Notes: generated from the sequence alone by a model not told the origin. 64,000 nucleotides of DNA from Ideonella_A sp031398385 (GCA_031398385.1 JANNNE010000123.1:3344-67343); one strand, 5' to 3'; counted from the first letter of the stretch, positions 17,586-30,021 are shown. Made by a program: numbers and translations.

Positions 17586-19439
17586 ATGACTTCGTCTGCC
17601 TCCGGTCGCGTCTGCCGCGTCCTTGCCACATCCATTGCTCTTTCGTCCCTGCTCACGGCGCTGCCCGCGCTGGCCCAATCTGGTTCCGCCACGACGCTCG
17701 ACCCTGTGATCGTCACGGCCACCCGAACGCCGCAGCCGCTGTCGTCGGTGCTGGCCGACGTCTCGGTGATCGACCGCGCGATGATCGAGCGAAGCGGTGT
17801 CACCGGTGTCGGTGATCTGCTGGCCCGCCTGCCCGGCATCGAAATGTCGCGCAGCGGCGGTCCCGGCAGCGCGACCACGGTCTTCATCCGCGGCAACGAG
17901 GCGCGCCACACCGCCGTCTATATCGACGGCGTCCGGGTCGACTCGCAGGCCACCGGCGGCGCCATCTGGGAGCAGATCCCGCTGGACCAGATCGAACGCA
18001 TCGAAGTTCTGCGCGGCCCGGCCGCGGCGATCTACGGGTCCGACGCCGTTGCGGGCGTGGTCCAGTTCTTCACCAAACGTGGCCGCGGCGCTGCGCGACC
18101 CACCGCCGCGGTTACCGTGGGTTCATACCGCACCCGCCAGGTGCAGGCCGGCATCAGCGGCGCGGCACAGGCGATCGACTATTCGTTGTCGGCCTCGCAG
18201 GGCCGCAGCGACGGCTACAACTCCCGCACCGCCGTCACCGCCAATCCCGACAAGGACGGCTGGCGTCGCCATGCTGTCCAGGCACGCGTCGGCTGGCAGC
18301 TCGACCCCAGACACCGTGTGAACGCCTCGCTGCTGGCCAGCAAATTGCGCTCGCAATACGACGGTTTCACTGCCGGCTTCGACGACATCAACCACCATTC
18401 GCTGCGCACCGGCAGCCTGGGGTGGGAAGGCAGCTGGACGCCGGACGCCACCACCCGGGTCCAGGTCGGCCAGTCCGACAGCACCTACGAATCGCAGCCC
18501 AGCTTTTACCGCACCGAAACCAGGCTGCGCAACTACACCTTCCAGCACGACCAGCGTTTCGGCAGCCAGTTGCTGACGGCCACGTTGGAGCGCCGCGAGG
18601 ACAAGTTGTTGAACCCCGCGACGAGCTTCACGCCCACCCTGGAAGGCAGTCGCCATCAGAATGCGCTCGGGCTCGGCTGGCGCGGGGACTTCGGCCCGAT
18701 CGGACTGCAGGCCCATGTTCGGCGCGACAAGGACAGCGAATTCGGCGCCAAGCGCACCGGCAGCCTGGCCGCCGGCTGGGCCATCACGCCACACTGGCGG
18801 GTCACGGCGGCGGCATCCAATTCGTTTCGGGTGCCGACGCTGTATCAGCGTTTCAGCGAATATGGCAACGCCGCGCTGGTGCCGGAGACCGGGCGCAATG
18901 TCGAGCTCGGCCTGCGCTGGGCCGCCGCCGGCAGCGAAGCCAGCCTGAGCGCCTGGCGCAACAAAGTGACCAACCTGATCGTGTTCGGCCCGCCGGGTCC
19001 GTGCCTGGACAGCTTTGGTTGTTACGCCAACGTCGGCCGCGCCGAGCTCGAAGGCATCACCCTGGCCGGTCGCACGCAGCTCGGCATGATCGGCCTGCGC
19101 GGCTCGCTCGACTGGCACGATCCGCGCAATGTCGCCACCGACAAGATCCTGCAGCGGCGCGCCAGGCGTCTGGCCACGGTCGGCGCCGACACCCGGTTCC
19201 AGGGCTGGACCGTCGGTGCCGAGCTACAGGCGGCCGGCATACGCTTCGAGGATGCGAACAATACCCAGAAACTGGGCGGCTACGGGCTGCTGAACCTGTA
19301 TGCCAGCCGCCTGCTGATTCCCGGACTGACGCTGGAGGGCCGCATCGACAATGTCGGCGACAAGGACTACGAACTGGCCCGCAGCTATGTCACGCCGGGG
19401 CTGAACGCGCAACTCACCTTGCGCTGGACGACGCCTTGA
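17586..19439 (+). CDS. btuB: TonB-dependent vitamin B12 receptor BtuB
   Basis: Outer-membrane active transporter for cobalamin, 617 aa. A signal peptide is followed by a TonB box-like segment (DPVIVTATRTPQ), a plug domain (VGDLLARLPGIEMSRSGG, FIRGNEARHTAVYIDGVRV) and a 22-strand barrel, ending near LTLRWTTP. The ATG at 17586 begins the signal sequence. An upstream in-frame start would lie inside the riboswitch and is rejected. First gene of btuB-btuF-btuC-btuD. Confidence 0.93.
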   Translation: MTSSASGRVCRVLATSIALSSLLTALPALAQSGSATTLDPVIVTATRTPQPLSSVLADVSVIDRAMIERSGVTGVGDLLARLPGIEMSRSGGPGSATTVFIRGNEARHTAVYIDGVRVDSQATGGAIWEQIPLDQIERIEVLRGPAAAIYGSDAVAGVVQFFTKRGRGAARPTAAVTVGSYRTRQVQAGISGAAQAIDYSLSASQGRSDGYNSRTAVTANPDKDGWRRHAVQARVGWQLDPRHRVNASLLASKLRSQYDGFTAGFDDINHHSLRTGSLGWEGSWTPDATTRVQVGQSDSTYESQPSFYRTETRLRNYTFQHDQRFGSQLLTATLERREDKLLNPATSFTPTLEGSRHQNALGLGWRGDFGPIGLQAHVRRDKDSEFGAKRTGSLAAGWAITPHWRVTAAASNSFRVPTLYQRFSEYGNAALVPETGRNVELGLRWAAAGSEASLSAWRNKVTNLIVFGPPGPCLDSFGCYANVGRAELEGITLAGRTQLGMIGLRGSLDWHDPRNVATDKILQRRARRLATVGADTRFQGWTVGAELQAAGIRFEDANNTQKLGGYGLLNLYASRLLIPGLTLEGRIDNVGDKDYELARSYVTPGLNAQLTLRWTTP

Positions 19440-19530
19440 GCGAACCTCTGACCAGGCTTGGCGCCTTGCCGGCATGCCGGCGGGGCGCCTCGCTGGCGGC
19501 CGGCGACGCACCGCTCGCCATGGACTTTCG

Positions 19531-20459
19531 ATGACATCGATTTCGCGCACGCGACCGAGCTTGCTGGCCTTTCTGCGCTGCGCCGCGCTGATGCTAGCCA
19601 GCGCGGTCACTGTCGCTGCGCCGGCCCAGCCGATCATCGTTCGAGACGACCGCGGCACCGAGCACCGCTTCGAGGCGCCACCAACCCGCATCGTTTCGAT
19701 GTTGCCGTCGCTCAGCGAGGTGATCTGGATACTCGGCGCGGGCCCGCGTCTGGTCGGCGTGGACCAATTCTCCAACTGGCCTGCCGAGATTGCGAAGCTG
19801 CCACACCTGGGCGGACTGGAGGATGCTCGCATCGAGGCCATCGCCGCACTCAAGCCCGATGTCATCCTGGCCTCGACCTCGTCGCGCGCGATGGCGCGTC
19901 TCGACGAACTCGGCTTCACCGTGCTGCGTTTCAGATCGGACAGCCATGCCGATGTGCGCCGCACCCTCGGCGAGCTGGCGCGCCTGGTCGGCAAGCCGCG
20001 CGAGGGCGATCAGGTCTGGGCACGCCTGGAGCGCGAGCTCGATGCAGCGGCCGCGCGCGTGCCGCCAGCCGTTCGAGGTCAACGCGTGTATTTCGAGATC
20101 GCCGGCGGCCCGCATGCCGCCGGCGCGACCTCGTTCATCGGCGAGACGCTGACCCGGCTCGGCATGAACAACATCGTGCCGCCCGAACTGGGGCCATTCC
20201 CGAAGCTCAATCCGGAATTCGTGGTCCGCGCGAAACCCGACATCATTTTGGGCGCACAGCGCGAACAGACCGCCCTGATCCAGCGGCCTGGCTGGAACCG
20301 GCTGGATGTGGTGCGCGACCAGCGCCTGTGCGGATTCGACAGCGCCTCGTACGAACTGCTGATCCGTCCCGGCCCCCGGCTGGGCGAGGCCGCGCGGGTC
20401 TTGTCCGATTGCCTGGCGCGCCTGGCGACGAGCCCGCGCCACGACCGCGTCGCGCCACG

Positions 20460-20463
<4 letters not shown>
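19531..20463 (+). CDS. btuF: Cobalamin ABC transporter periplasmic binding protein
   Basis: Periplasmic component of B12 uptake, 310 aa. A Sec signal peptide (residues about 1-33, ending TVAAPA) precedes two helical-backbone lobes typical of cluster A-II binding proteins. Family motifs are PTRIVSMLPSLSEVIWILGAG and LKPDVILASTSS. It lies 91 bp after btuB, and its stop overlaps the btuC start (ATGA). Corrinoid specificity is inferred from the riboswitch and neighbours. Confidence 0.9.
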
Positions 20464-21517
<1,054 letters not shown>

Positions 21518-21521
<4 letters not shown>

Positions 21522-22300
21522 ACACGCTGCTCGAGGCCCACGCGGTCCATGTGCGCCTGGGCAACCAGGCGGTGCTGCGGGGAATCAGTCTGCGCACCGA
21601 TCCGGGATGGACCGCCATCGTCGGCCCGAACGGCGCCGGCAAATCGACCCTGTTGCGGGCACTGGCCGGCCTGCAGCCATTGAGCGCCGGACATATCGCC
21701 CTGAACGGAGCGGATTTGCGCGGCGCCCGGCCTGCCGAGCGGGCGCGCCAGCTGGCCTGGCTGGCGCAACATGGCGATGTGACCGGCGAACTGACGGTGC
21801 GGGAGACGGTGCAACTCGGGCGCATCGCCCGCTCCGGTTTGCTGGGCTCAACCGACGCGACCGACCGGATCGCCGTCGATCACGCGATGGCCTTGACCGA
21901 ATCCACCGGCTGGCAACACCGCCGACTGCACGAACTGTCGGGCGGCGAACGGCAGCGCGTGCTGCTGGCGCGGGTGCTCGCGACCGAAGCGCCGTTGTTG
22001 CTGCTCGACGAGCCGACCACCCACCTCGATGCACCGCACCAGGTTGCGATGGCCCGGCTGTTTCGCCAACTGGCCCACGCCAGCGCACAGCCGCGGTCGG
22101 TGCTGAGCGTCCTGCACGACCTGCCGATTGCGCTGAAGGCCGACCGGCTGCTGGTACTCGATCGAGGGCGCCTGCGCGCCGCGGGTGCACCGACCGACGC
22201 CGCCGTTCAGGCCGCGCTGGTCGATGTATTCCAGGGTTCGATCCGCATCCAGAACGACGCCGCCGGGCGACCGCGTGTCGCGCTGGCGCTGGACGATTGA
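21518..22300 (+). CDS. btuD: Cobalamin ABC transporter ATPase
   Basis: ABC ATPase of 260 aa powering BtuC. Walker A is GPNGAGKST, the ABC signature is LSGGERQRV, Walker B is LLLLDEPTTHLD, and the switch His is in VLHDLP. It overlaps btuC by four bases. The next gene, cobQ, begins 215 bp downstream. I saw no second riboswitch in that gap. Confidence 0.94.
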
Positions 22301-22515
22301 CCGATCCGGGCGTTGATGCCGACAAATTGGTCAGTGAAGGCAATCTGCCCTGCCAGCGTGCCGGAACCCGGCTCCCCCAGTCGACGCCGAAGCCTGATGC
22401 CGATCAGCGCCGGCAACTGGCATCGCGGACCGTGGCCGTTGTCGCGTTGAAGAGCGACCATCGATAGCGAGCGAGCGCCGATCGATCCGCCTGGCGACAT
22501 CGAGGCGGCAGCCAG

Positions 22516-24012
22516 ATGAAAACCGCCCTGATGATCTGGGGTGCCAGCAGCGGTGCCGGCAAGAGCCTGCTGACCACCGCGCTGTGCCGCTGGGCGGCGC
22601 GCCAGGGCTTGAACGTGGCGCCATTCAAGGCGCAGAACATGAGCAACAACGCGCGCGTCGTGCCGGCCGGTGGCGGCCACCTCGGCGAGATCGGCTCGGC
22701 GCAATATTTCCAGGCCCTGGCCGCCCGGGTGTCACCGCACGTCGACATGAATCCGGTGCTGCTGAAACCCGAGCGCGACACCGCCAGCCAGGTGGTGCTG
22801 CAGGGTCATGTCGATGCGGCCCTGTCACACCTGCCCTGGCGCGAGCGCAGCGCCTTGCTGGCGGTTGCGGCCCGTCAGAGCTTCGACCGTCTGGCCGCGC
22901 AACACGATTTGCTGCTGATCGAGGGCGCGGGCTCTCCGGCCGAAATCAACCTGGCGCCAGACGACTACGTGAACCTCGGCACCGCCCGCTGGGCACGCGA
23001 GCGCGGCGCGCTGCGCGCGTTGCTGGTCGCCGACATCGACCGCGGCGGCGCATTCGCCCACCTGCACGGCACCTGGGCGCTGCTGCCCGACGATCTGCGA
23101 CCTGCGCTCGCCGGCTTTGTGCTGAACAAGTTTCGCGGTGACGCGGCCTTGCTGTCTCCCGGTCCCGAACAGTTGCAGGCGCTGACCGGCGTGCCGGTGC
23201 TGGGCGTGCTGCCGATGACGCGTGATCACGGCCTGCCGGAAGAAGACGGCATCCACGCCCCGCCCGGCAACGCGCAAGAGCTGCGCATCGCCGTGATCGC
23301 CTGGCCACACATCAGCAACCACGACGAATTCCAGCCACTGGCTGCCGCCGGCCACCTGCGCTGGGCGCGCAGCGTGACCGATCTCGATGGTGCCCACTGG
23401 ATCGTGCTGCCCGGCTCCAAGCAGGTCAGCGGCGACCTGGCATGGTTGCGTGCGCGCGGTCTGGCTGACGCCATCGAGCGGCACGCGCGCCAAGGCAAGC
23501 CGCTGCTGGGTGTCTGCGCCGGGCTGCAGGTGCTGGGGCAGGTGCTGGACGATCCCGAAGGCGTGGACGGCCCCGCACACGGTCCGGTGGCGGGGCTCGA
23601 CCTGTTGCCGCTGATTACCCGCTACCAGGCACCGAAGCGACTGCGTGCGGCGTCGGTGCGTTTCGCCGCGCTCCAGGCGCCTTGGCAGAAGCTGTCTGGC
23701 CTGAGCGTGCCGGCCTACGAAATCCGCAACGGCCAATCGCAGATCGCCTCAGCCACGCAGTTCACATCGAACACGCAGCTCACGGCATCAACAGCCTCCC
23801 CGGCGCTGTTCGATGCCGACGGCGTCGCCATCGGTTGGCAGGCCGGCAACGTGCTGGGGATCGCCGCACACGGCCTGTTCGAGGACACGACCGTGATGCA
23901 CGCCTTGTTCGGCCATGGCATCCGCACGCTCGACGATGTATTCAATGGGCTGGCCGACCTGATCGACGAGCACCTGGGCGCGGCAAACCTGCGCGCACTG
24001 CTGCAGATGTGA
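22516..24012 (+). CDS. cobQ: Cobyric acid synthase (adenosylcobyrinate amidase)
   Basis: ATP- and glutamine-dependent amidation of adenosylcobyrinic acid a,c-diamide to adenosylcobyric acid, 498 aa. The N-terminal dethiobiotin-synthetase-like domain has the P-loop GASSGAGKS and KAQNMSNNARV. The C-terminal class I glutamine amidotransferase domain has the nucleophile Cys in LLGVCAGLQVLG. It follows the btu genes on the same strand, which suggests corrinoid salvage or completion of synthesis. No other cob gene is present in the window. Confidence 0.95.
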   Translation: MKTALMIWGASSGAGKSLLTTALCRWAARQGLNVAPFKAQNMSNNARVVPAGGGHLGEIGSAQYFQALAARVSPHVDMNPVLLKPERDTASQVVLQGHVDAALSHLPWRERSALLAVAARQSFDRLAAQHDLLLIEGAGSPAEINLAPDDYVNLGTARWARERGALRALLVADIDRGGAFAHLHGTWALLPDDLRPALAGFVLNKFRGDAALLSPGPEQLQALTGVPVLGVLPMTRDHGLPEEDGIHAPPGNAQELRIAVIAWPHISNHDEFQPLAAAGHLRWARSVTDLDGAHWIVLPGSKQVSGDLAWLRARGLADAIERHARQGKPLLGVCAGLQVLGQVLDDPEGVDGPAHGPVAGLDLLPLITRYQAPKRLRAASVRFAALQAPWQKLSGLSVPAYEIRNGQSQIASATQFTSNTQLTASTASPALFDADGVAIGWQAGNVLGIAAHGLFEDTTVMHALFGHGIRTLDDVFNGLADLIDEHLGAANLRALLQM

Positions 24013-24107
24013 CGCCACCAACACCTTCTGGTCCAACTCGCCTCTTCCTGCCGAGGCGCAAGTGCCAGCTGGCTGGCTCGAGCGCATTTCAGCTGCGCAT
24101 GCGGGCC

Positions 24108-24127
24108 GGGCTTCGGCAGCGAAGCCC
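24108..24127. terminator. Possible terminator hairpin after cobQ
   Basis: Perfect 8-bp stem GGGCTTCG / CGAAGCCC with a 4-base loop, about 95 bp past the cobQ stop, followed by TGGTTTCC. The U-tract is weak. It lies between the convergent cobQ and RNase genes. Confidence 0.35.
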
Positions 24128-24245
24128 TGGTTTCCAATGGGACCGGGCTCGATCTTGCCGTTCAACGGGTCGCCGCGTTTCCTGACCGATCGGTCCACCC
24201 ATTCATTGAACACGCGAATTGCGGGTGGCCGCCATCAAGAGTCGG

Positions 24246-25601
24246 TCACGCGTCAACTGTTGCCAGGTGCGCGGGCACATGCACCGTCCAACCCAGTTCG
24301 TCCTTGATGCGCAATCGCAGCGTGTCCGCGGCCTCGGGTTCGCCATGAACCACGAACACCTGGCGCGGCGCACTTTCGAAGCCGCGCATCCACGCCATCA
24401 GACCATCGGCATCAGCATGGCCCGAGAAACCTTCGAGCTGGCTCACTTGGGCCTTGACCGCGATGTACTCACCGTGGATCTTCACCTCTTTGGCTCCTGC
24501 GACCAGTTTGCCACCGCGGGTGCCCGACACCTGGAACCCCGGAAACACAATGTGGTTCCTCGGGTTCGGCGCCATCGCCTTCAGGTGGTGCAGCACACGG
24601 CCTCCGGTGGCCATGCCGCTGGCGGAGATGATCACGCACGGGTAGCGCGCCCGCGTCAGCTTCTCCGACTGCTGCGGGGTCGCAACGATGGTGACCCCGT
24701 CGGTCAACGCGCCGGCCTCCCTTGAGGTCAGGCGCATCAGTCGCCGGTGACGCTGGTACAGCGCGGTGGCTTCGATTGCCATCGGACTGTCCAGGTACAC
24801 CGGCATATCGCCCGGGATCTCGCCCGCTGCCCGCAGATTCTGCAAGCTGTGAAGCAGCGCCTGGGCACGACCCACGGCAAACGACGGCAGCAACACCGAT
24901 CCGCCGCGCCGTACGGTGGCCCGGATGATGGACCCCAGCTGCTGGTCGGCGTCGTTTACCGGATGAGTGCGGTTGCCGTAGGTGGACTCGATCAGCAGCA
25001 CGTCGGCCTGAGACACGGTCTGCGGCGGTGGCATCAGGTGATCGTCATTGCGCCCCAGGTCGCCCGAGAACACCAGCGACTCGTCACCTGAGCGCAGCGT
25101 AACTGCCGAGGCACCCAGCAGATGGCCGACTGGCGTCAACGACACGCGCACTTGCCCCAGGCGGACCTCACGACCTGGCGCAATCGGGGTGATCTTCGCG
25201 ATCGCACGCTTGGCATCGGCCACGCCGTAAAGCGGCAGCGCGGTCTTGTGGCTGGAGTAGCCGTACTTGTTGGCGCGCCGGGCGTCCTCCTCCTGCAACT
25301 TCGCGCTGTCGAGCAGCAGCACTTCGCACAGGTCTCGCGTGGCCGCCGATGCGTAGACCGGCCCCTTGAATCCCTGTTTCACCAGCGAGGGCAAGTAACC
25401 GCTGTGGTCAAGGTGCGCATGGCTGAGTACCACCGCGTCGATCTCACGGACGGGAATCGGCAGCGCAGCCCAGTTTCGCTCCCGCAGCACCTTGAAGCCC
25501 TGGAACAAGCCGCAGTCGAGCAGGATGCGTTGCCCGCCAATGTCGACCAGGTGTTTCGATCCGGTGACCGTATCGGCAGCGCCCAGGAAGGTGATCTGCA
25601 T
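24246..25601 (-). CDS. MBL-fold beta-CASP RNase-like protein
   Basis: Metallo-beta-lactamase hydrolase of 451 aa in the CPSF-like/RNase J-like group. The metal ligands are SHAHLDHSG (about residue 60), GHLLGA (His), and the Asp in VFSGDLG. The beta-CASP insert carries ESTYGNRTH, and the C-terminal RMMBL segment has FSGHADADGLM and VVHGEPEA. Family members act on RNA, but the substrate of this one is unknown. It diverges from the phosphoketolase gene across a 171-bp gap with an FNR/ANR box, so it may be induced under low oxygen. Confidence 0.88.
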   Translation of the reverse strand: MQITFLGAADTVTGSKHLVDIGGQRILLDCGLFQGFKVLRERNWAALPIPVREIDAVVLSHAHLDHSGYLPSLVKQGFKGPVYASAATRDLCEVLLLDSAKLQEEDARRANKYGYSSHKTALPLYGVADAKRAIAKITPIAPGREVRLGQVRVSLTPVGHLLGASAVTLRSGDESLVFSGDLGRNDDHLMPPPQTVSQADVLLIESTYGNRTHPVNDADQQLGSIIRATVRRGGSVLLPSFAVGRAQALLHSLQNLRAAGEIPGDMPVYLDSPMAIEATALYQRHRRLMRLTSREAGALTDGVTIVATPQQSEKLTRARYPCVIISASGMATGGRVLHHLKAMAPNPRNHIVFPGFQVSGTRGGKLVAGAKEVKIHGEYIAVKAQVSQLEGFSGHADADGLMAWMRGFESAPRQVFVVHGEPEAADTLRLRIKDELGWTVHVPAHLATVDA

Positions 25602-25664
25602 GGGTCAGCACTCCAGCAAGGTACAAGCGGAGACCCATTGCACCGCGCTTCAACAGCCTGCGGA

Positions 25665-25678
25665 TTGATGCGGATCAA
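25665..25678. promoter_or_regulatory. FNR/ANR binding site
   Basis: TTGAT-GCGG-ATCAA, a perfect match to the FNR/ANR consensus TTGAT-N4-ATCAA. It lies between the divergent RNase-like and phosphoketolase genes, centred about 101 bp upstream of the phosphoketolase ATG and about 70 bp upstream of the RNase ATG. If it sits at -41.5 for phosphoketolase, the -10 would fall near the A-rich stretch at 25700-25706. Confidence 0.75.
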
Positions 25679-25772
25679 AGCCTGCGATTCCAGGCGATGC
25701 AAAAATCATGTGGAAGTGGACGGCGCTGGCCTACCCAGGGTGAACTGCCGCAGCGCAACCTCGGAGCACACC

Positions 25773-28196
25773 ATGAACCCCAGCATCCCAGCCACGCCCG
25801 ACCCTGAGATTTGCGCACTCGATGCATGGTGGCGCGCAGCCAACTATCTGGCCGTGGGGCAGATCTACCTGCTGGACAACGCGCTGCTCAAACAACCCTT
25901 GCAGGCCGGCCACACCAAGCCCCGGCTGCTGGGCCACTGGGGAACGACGCCGGGTTTGAACTTTATCTATGCGCATCTGAACCGCGTCATCCGAAAACAC
26001 GATCTCGACATGATCTACATCGCCGGCACAGGCCACGGCGGGCCGGCACTGTTCGCCAACACATGGCTCGAAGGCAGCTACAGCGAGTTCTACCCGAACG
26101 TCACCCGCGACGCCGAGGGCATGCAGCGCTTGTTCCGCCAGTTTTCGTTTCCCGGCGGGGTGGGAAGCCACGTCACCGCCGAAACCCCGGGCTCGATTCA
26201 TGAGGGAGGCGAACTGGGTTACGCGCTGTCTCATGCCTTCGGCGCGGCCTTCGACAATCCCGAGCTGATCGTGGCCTGCGTCGTGGGTGACGGCGAGGCT
26301 GAGACCGGTCCAATGGCTGCCGCCTGGCATTCCAACAAGTTTCTCAATCCCGCCAGCGATGGTGCGGTACTGCCGATCCTGCACCTGAACGGCTACAAGA
26401 TCGCCAACCCCACGGTGCTGGCCCGCATCCCGCATGCGGAACTTGAAGCGCTGTTCGTCGGTTACGGCTACAAGCCTTACTTCGTCGAAGGCTCGGAGCC
26501 GGCGGCCATGCACACGAAGATGGCGGCCACGCTGGATACCGTCATCGCCGAGATTCGAACGATTCAGCGTTCGTCGCGCAGCGGCGGCAAGGACAAGGTC
26601 GATACCGGGCGACCTTGCTGGCCGATGATCGTGCTGCGCAGCCCCAAGGGCTGGACCGGGCCGAAGGAGGTGGACGGCAAGCCCACTGAAGGCAACTGGC
26701 GCTCGCACCAGGTGCCGTTTGCCGACACCGCTCGCAACCCGGCGCATCTCAAGCTGCTGGAGGACTGGCTCAAGAGCTATCGGCCCGAGGAATTGTTCGA
26801 CGAACACGGCGCACCACGTGCGCAGATCGCAGCACTTGCGCCCCAAGGCACGCGCCGCATGGGCAGCAACCCGCACGCCAATGGTGGCTTGCTGCTGAAA
26901 GACCTTCGCATGCCCGATTACCGCGACAGTGCCGTGGCAGTGCCGCAACCGGGCTCGGTGGACGCCGAGGCCACGCGGGTGATGGGCAACTTCCTGCGTG
27001 ATGTGATGCGACGCAACCAGGGCGCCCGCAACTTCCGCGTCGTCGGACCTGACGAGACCGCCTCGAACCGGCTCGGCGCACTGTTCGAAGTCACCGACCG
27101 CACCTGGCTGGCCGAACGGGCGCCAGACGATGAGGGGTTGGCGCCGGACGGTCGGGTGATGGAGATCCTGTCCGAGCACACCTGCCAGGGCTGGCTCGAG
27201 GGCTACCTGCTCACCGGCCGGCACGGCCTGTACTCGTGCTACGAGGCCTTTATCCATCTGGTCGACTCGATGTTCAACCAGCACGCCAAGTGGCTGAAGG
27301 TCTGCAACGAAATCCCGTGGCGACGCCCGATCGCCTCGCTCAACTACCTGCTGACGTCGCACGTCTGGCGTCAGGACCACAATGGCTTCTCGCACCAGGA
27401 TCCGGGCTTCATCGACCATGTGGTGAACAAGAAGGCCGATTTCATCCGTGTCTATTTGCCGCCAGACGCCAATACGCTGCTGTGTGTGACCGATCGCTGT
27501 CTGCGCTCGCGCAACCTGGTCAACGTGATCGTCGCTGGCAAGCAGCTGGCGCCGCAGTGGCTCGACATGGATGCGGCGATCAAACACTGCGCCGCCGGCA
27601 TCGGCATCTTCGAGTGGGCAAGCAACGATCAGGGCGGCGAGCCCGATGTGGTGCTGGCCTGCGCCGGAGACGTGCCGACGCTGGAAGCACTGGCCGCAGT
27701 CGACCTGCTGCGCCAGCACCTGCCCACCCTGAAGGTGCGGCTGGTCAACGTAGTCGACCTGATGACGCTGCAGCAGCAGGATCAGCACCCGCACGGCATG
27801 TCCGACCGCGACTTCGACACCCTCTTCACGACTGACCGGCCGGTCATCTTCGCCTACCACGGCTACCCATGGCTCATTCATCGCCTGACCTACCGACGCC
27901 ACAACCACGGCAACCTGCACGTGCGCGGCTACAAGGAGGAGGGAACGACCACCACACCCTTCGACATGGCGGTGCTGAACGACCTCGACCGTTTCCACTT
28001 GGTGGCCGACGTCATCGACCGTGTCCCCAAGCTCGGCTACCGGGCCGCACACCTCAGGCAGATCATGCTCAACAAGCTTGTCGAGCACCGCCAGTACATC
28101 GAGCGCTACGGTCAGGACATGCCTGAGATCCTCGAGTGGAAATGGCGCACAGGCGACAGTCAGACTGGCAACGCAGTGCCTGCACCCACTCCCTAG
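25773..28196 (+). CDS. xfp: Xylulose-5-phosphate/fructose-6-phosphate phosphoketolase
   Basis: Thiamine-diphosphate enzyme of 807 aa that cleaves xylulose 5-phosphate or fructose 6-phosphate to acetyl phosphate. The family length is about 790-800. Motifs include TGHGGPALFANTWLEG, the TPP-binding GDGEAETGPMAA and the C-terminal RRHNHGNLHVRGYKEEG. The ATG at 25773 opens the conserved N-terminal region (DAWWRAANYLAVGQIYLLDN). The longer upstream frame is antisense to the RNase gene and is rejected. The adjacent FNR box suggests use during oxygen limitation, when acetyl phosphate could yield ATP through acetate kinase, which is not in this window. Confidence 0.96.
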   Translation: MNPSIPATPDPEICALDAWWRAANYLAVGQIYLLDNALLKQPLQAGHTKPRLLGHWGTTPGLNFIYAHLNRVIRKHDLDMIYIAGTGHGGPALFANTWLEGSYSEFYPNVTRDAEGMQRLFRQFSFPGGVGSHVTAETPGSIHEGGELGYALSHAFGAAFDNPELIVACVVGDGEAETGPMAAAWHSNKFLNPASDGAVLPILHLNGYKIANPTVLARIPHAELEALFVGYGYKPYFVEGSEPAAMHTKMAATLDTVIAEIRTIQRSSRSGGKDKVDTGRPCWPMIVLRSPKGWTGPKEVDGKPTEGNWRSHQVPFADTARNPAHLKLLEDWLKSYRPEELFDEHGAPRAQIAALAPQGTRRMGSNPHANGGLLLKDLRMPDYRDSAVAVPQPGSVDAEATRVMGNFLRDVMRRNQGARNFRVVGPDETASNRLGALFEVTDRTWLAERAPDDEGLAPDGRVMEILSEHTCQGWLEGYLLTGRHGLYSCYEAFIHLVDSMFNQHAKWLKVCNEIPWRRPIASLNYLLTSHVWRQDHNGFSHQDPGFIDHVVNKKADFIRVYLPPDANTLLCVTDRCLRSRNLVNVIVAGKQLAPQWLDMDAAIKHCAAGIGIFEWASNDQGGEPDVVLACAGDVPTLEALAAVDLLRQHLPTLKVRLVNVVDLMTLQQQDQHPHGMSDRDFDTLFTTDRPVIFAYHGYPWLIHRLTYRRHNHGNLHVRGYKEEGTTTTPFDMAVLNDLDRFHLVADVIDRVPKLGYRAAHLRQIMLNKLVEHRQYIERYGQDMPEILEWKWRTGDSQTGNAVPAPTP

Positions 28197-28599
28197 CCAC
28201 GCACACCCTTCGACCCGGCAGCGATCGCGGTGGGAAATCGGCATCCTGCGCGAAGGCGGCGAGATCTTTACAGCGCTCTCGCACGAAGTATCGCTCTCGA
28301 AGAATCGATCATCTGCCCACAGGCATGCGAGCGGATCGCCCCCAATGGCAAGGCCGAGATGCACCGTGAGATGGCGGCGCGTCGCGCAGGGGGGGCCGCA
28401 CGCCTGACCGTCGTTGAACGTCCAGCCTGGTGTCAAGGAGGGACTTTGGGCGCCGGATCAGCAATGCGTCCGGCCACGGCACGCTGGTGCCGGATGCATT
28501 GGTCGAGCGCCCAACGCAGTCCATGACGATGCGCCTTCTTGACGCGCACTCGATGTCGCCGCACCGATTCATTCCGCTTGACCAGGGCGGCGGCGTACA
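28197..28599. other. 403 bp without a recognisable gene
   Basis: Sequence between phosphoketolase and the broken SDR gene. Both strands carry short open frames with coding-like composition (for example plus 28270-28450 and minus 28433-28619), but none matches a family I know and none has a good ribosome site. It looks like a recombination scar joining two unrelated segments. Confidence 0.45.
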
Positions 28600-28741
28600 T
28601 GCCCGACATCGCGGTCGATCACCACCGGCTTGAACCCGTCTGCGACGCAGCTCGCGGCGATCGCGGCACCGATGCCGGCACCGCCGCCGGTGATCACAGT
28701 ACCCGCTCGCGCGTTGCCTTGGAGCGATCGACTTCAACCAT
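28600..28741 (-). pseudogene. Remnant of a short-chain dehydrogenase (SDR) gene
   Basis: Two bases after the thiolase stop, an ATG (28741) opens MVEVDRS and then loses frame. One frame over, the Rossmann fingerprint of SDR enzymes continues (GTVITGGGAGIGAAIAASC, then DGFKPVVIDRD). Similarity ends near 28600. The gene is therefore frameshifted near its start and cut off after about 45 codons. Its position suggests it was once the fourth gene of pcaI-pcaJ-pcaF-SDR. Confidence 0.65.
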
Positions 28742-28743
28742 GC

Positions 28744-29946
<1,203 letters not shown>

Positions 29947-30021
29947 GGCTTTCTCGCTTCGTATCAAGGATGAAGGGGCGCAGGCTCAGACCTGCGCAGA
30001 CTCGGGTGGCAGTGGTTTCGT

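Noticed and set aside
22301..22515. Second cobalamin riboswitch before cobQ
   Set aside because: No B12 box or GCCCCCGCAAC-type core is present in the gap.
25731..28436. 901-codon open frame on the minus strand
   Set aside because: It lies antisense to the phosphoketolase gene, which has full family motifs; high GC makes long antisense frames common.
28230..28526. 98-codon plus-strand ORF between phosphoketolase and the SDR relic
   Set aside because: Part of it looks coding-like, but there is no family match, and it spans the presumed recombination scar.
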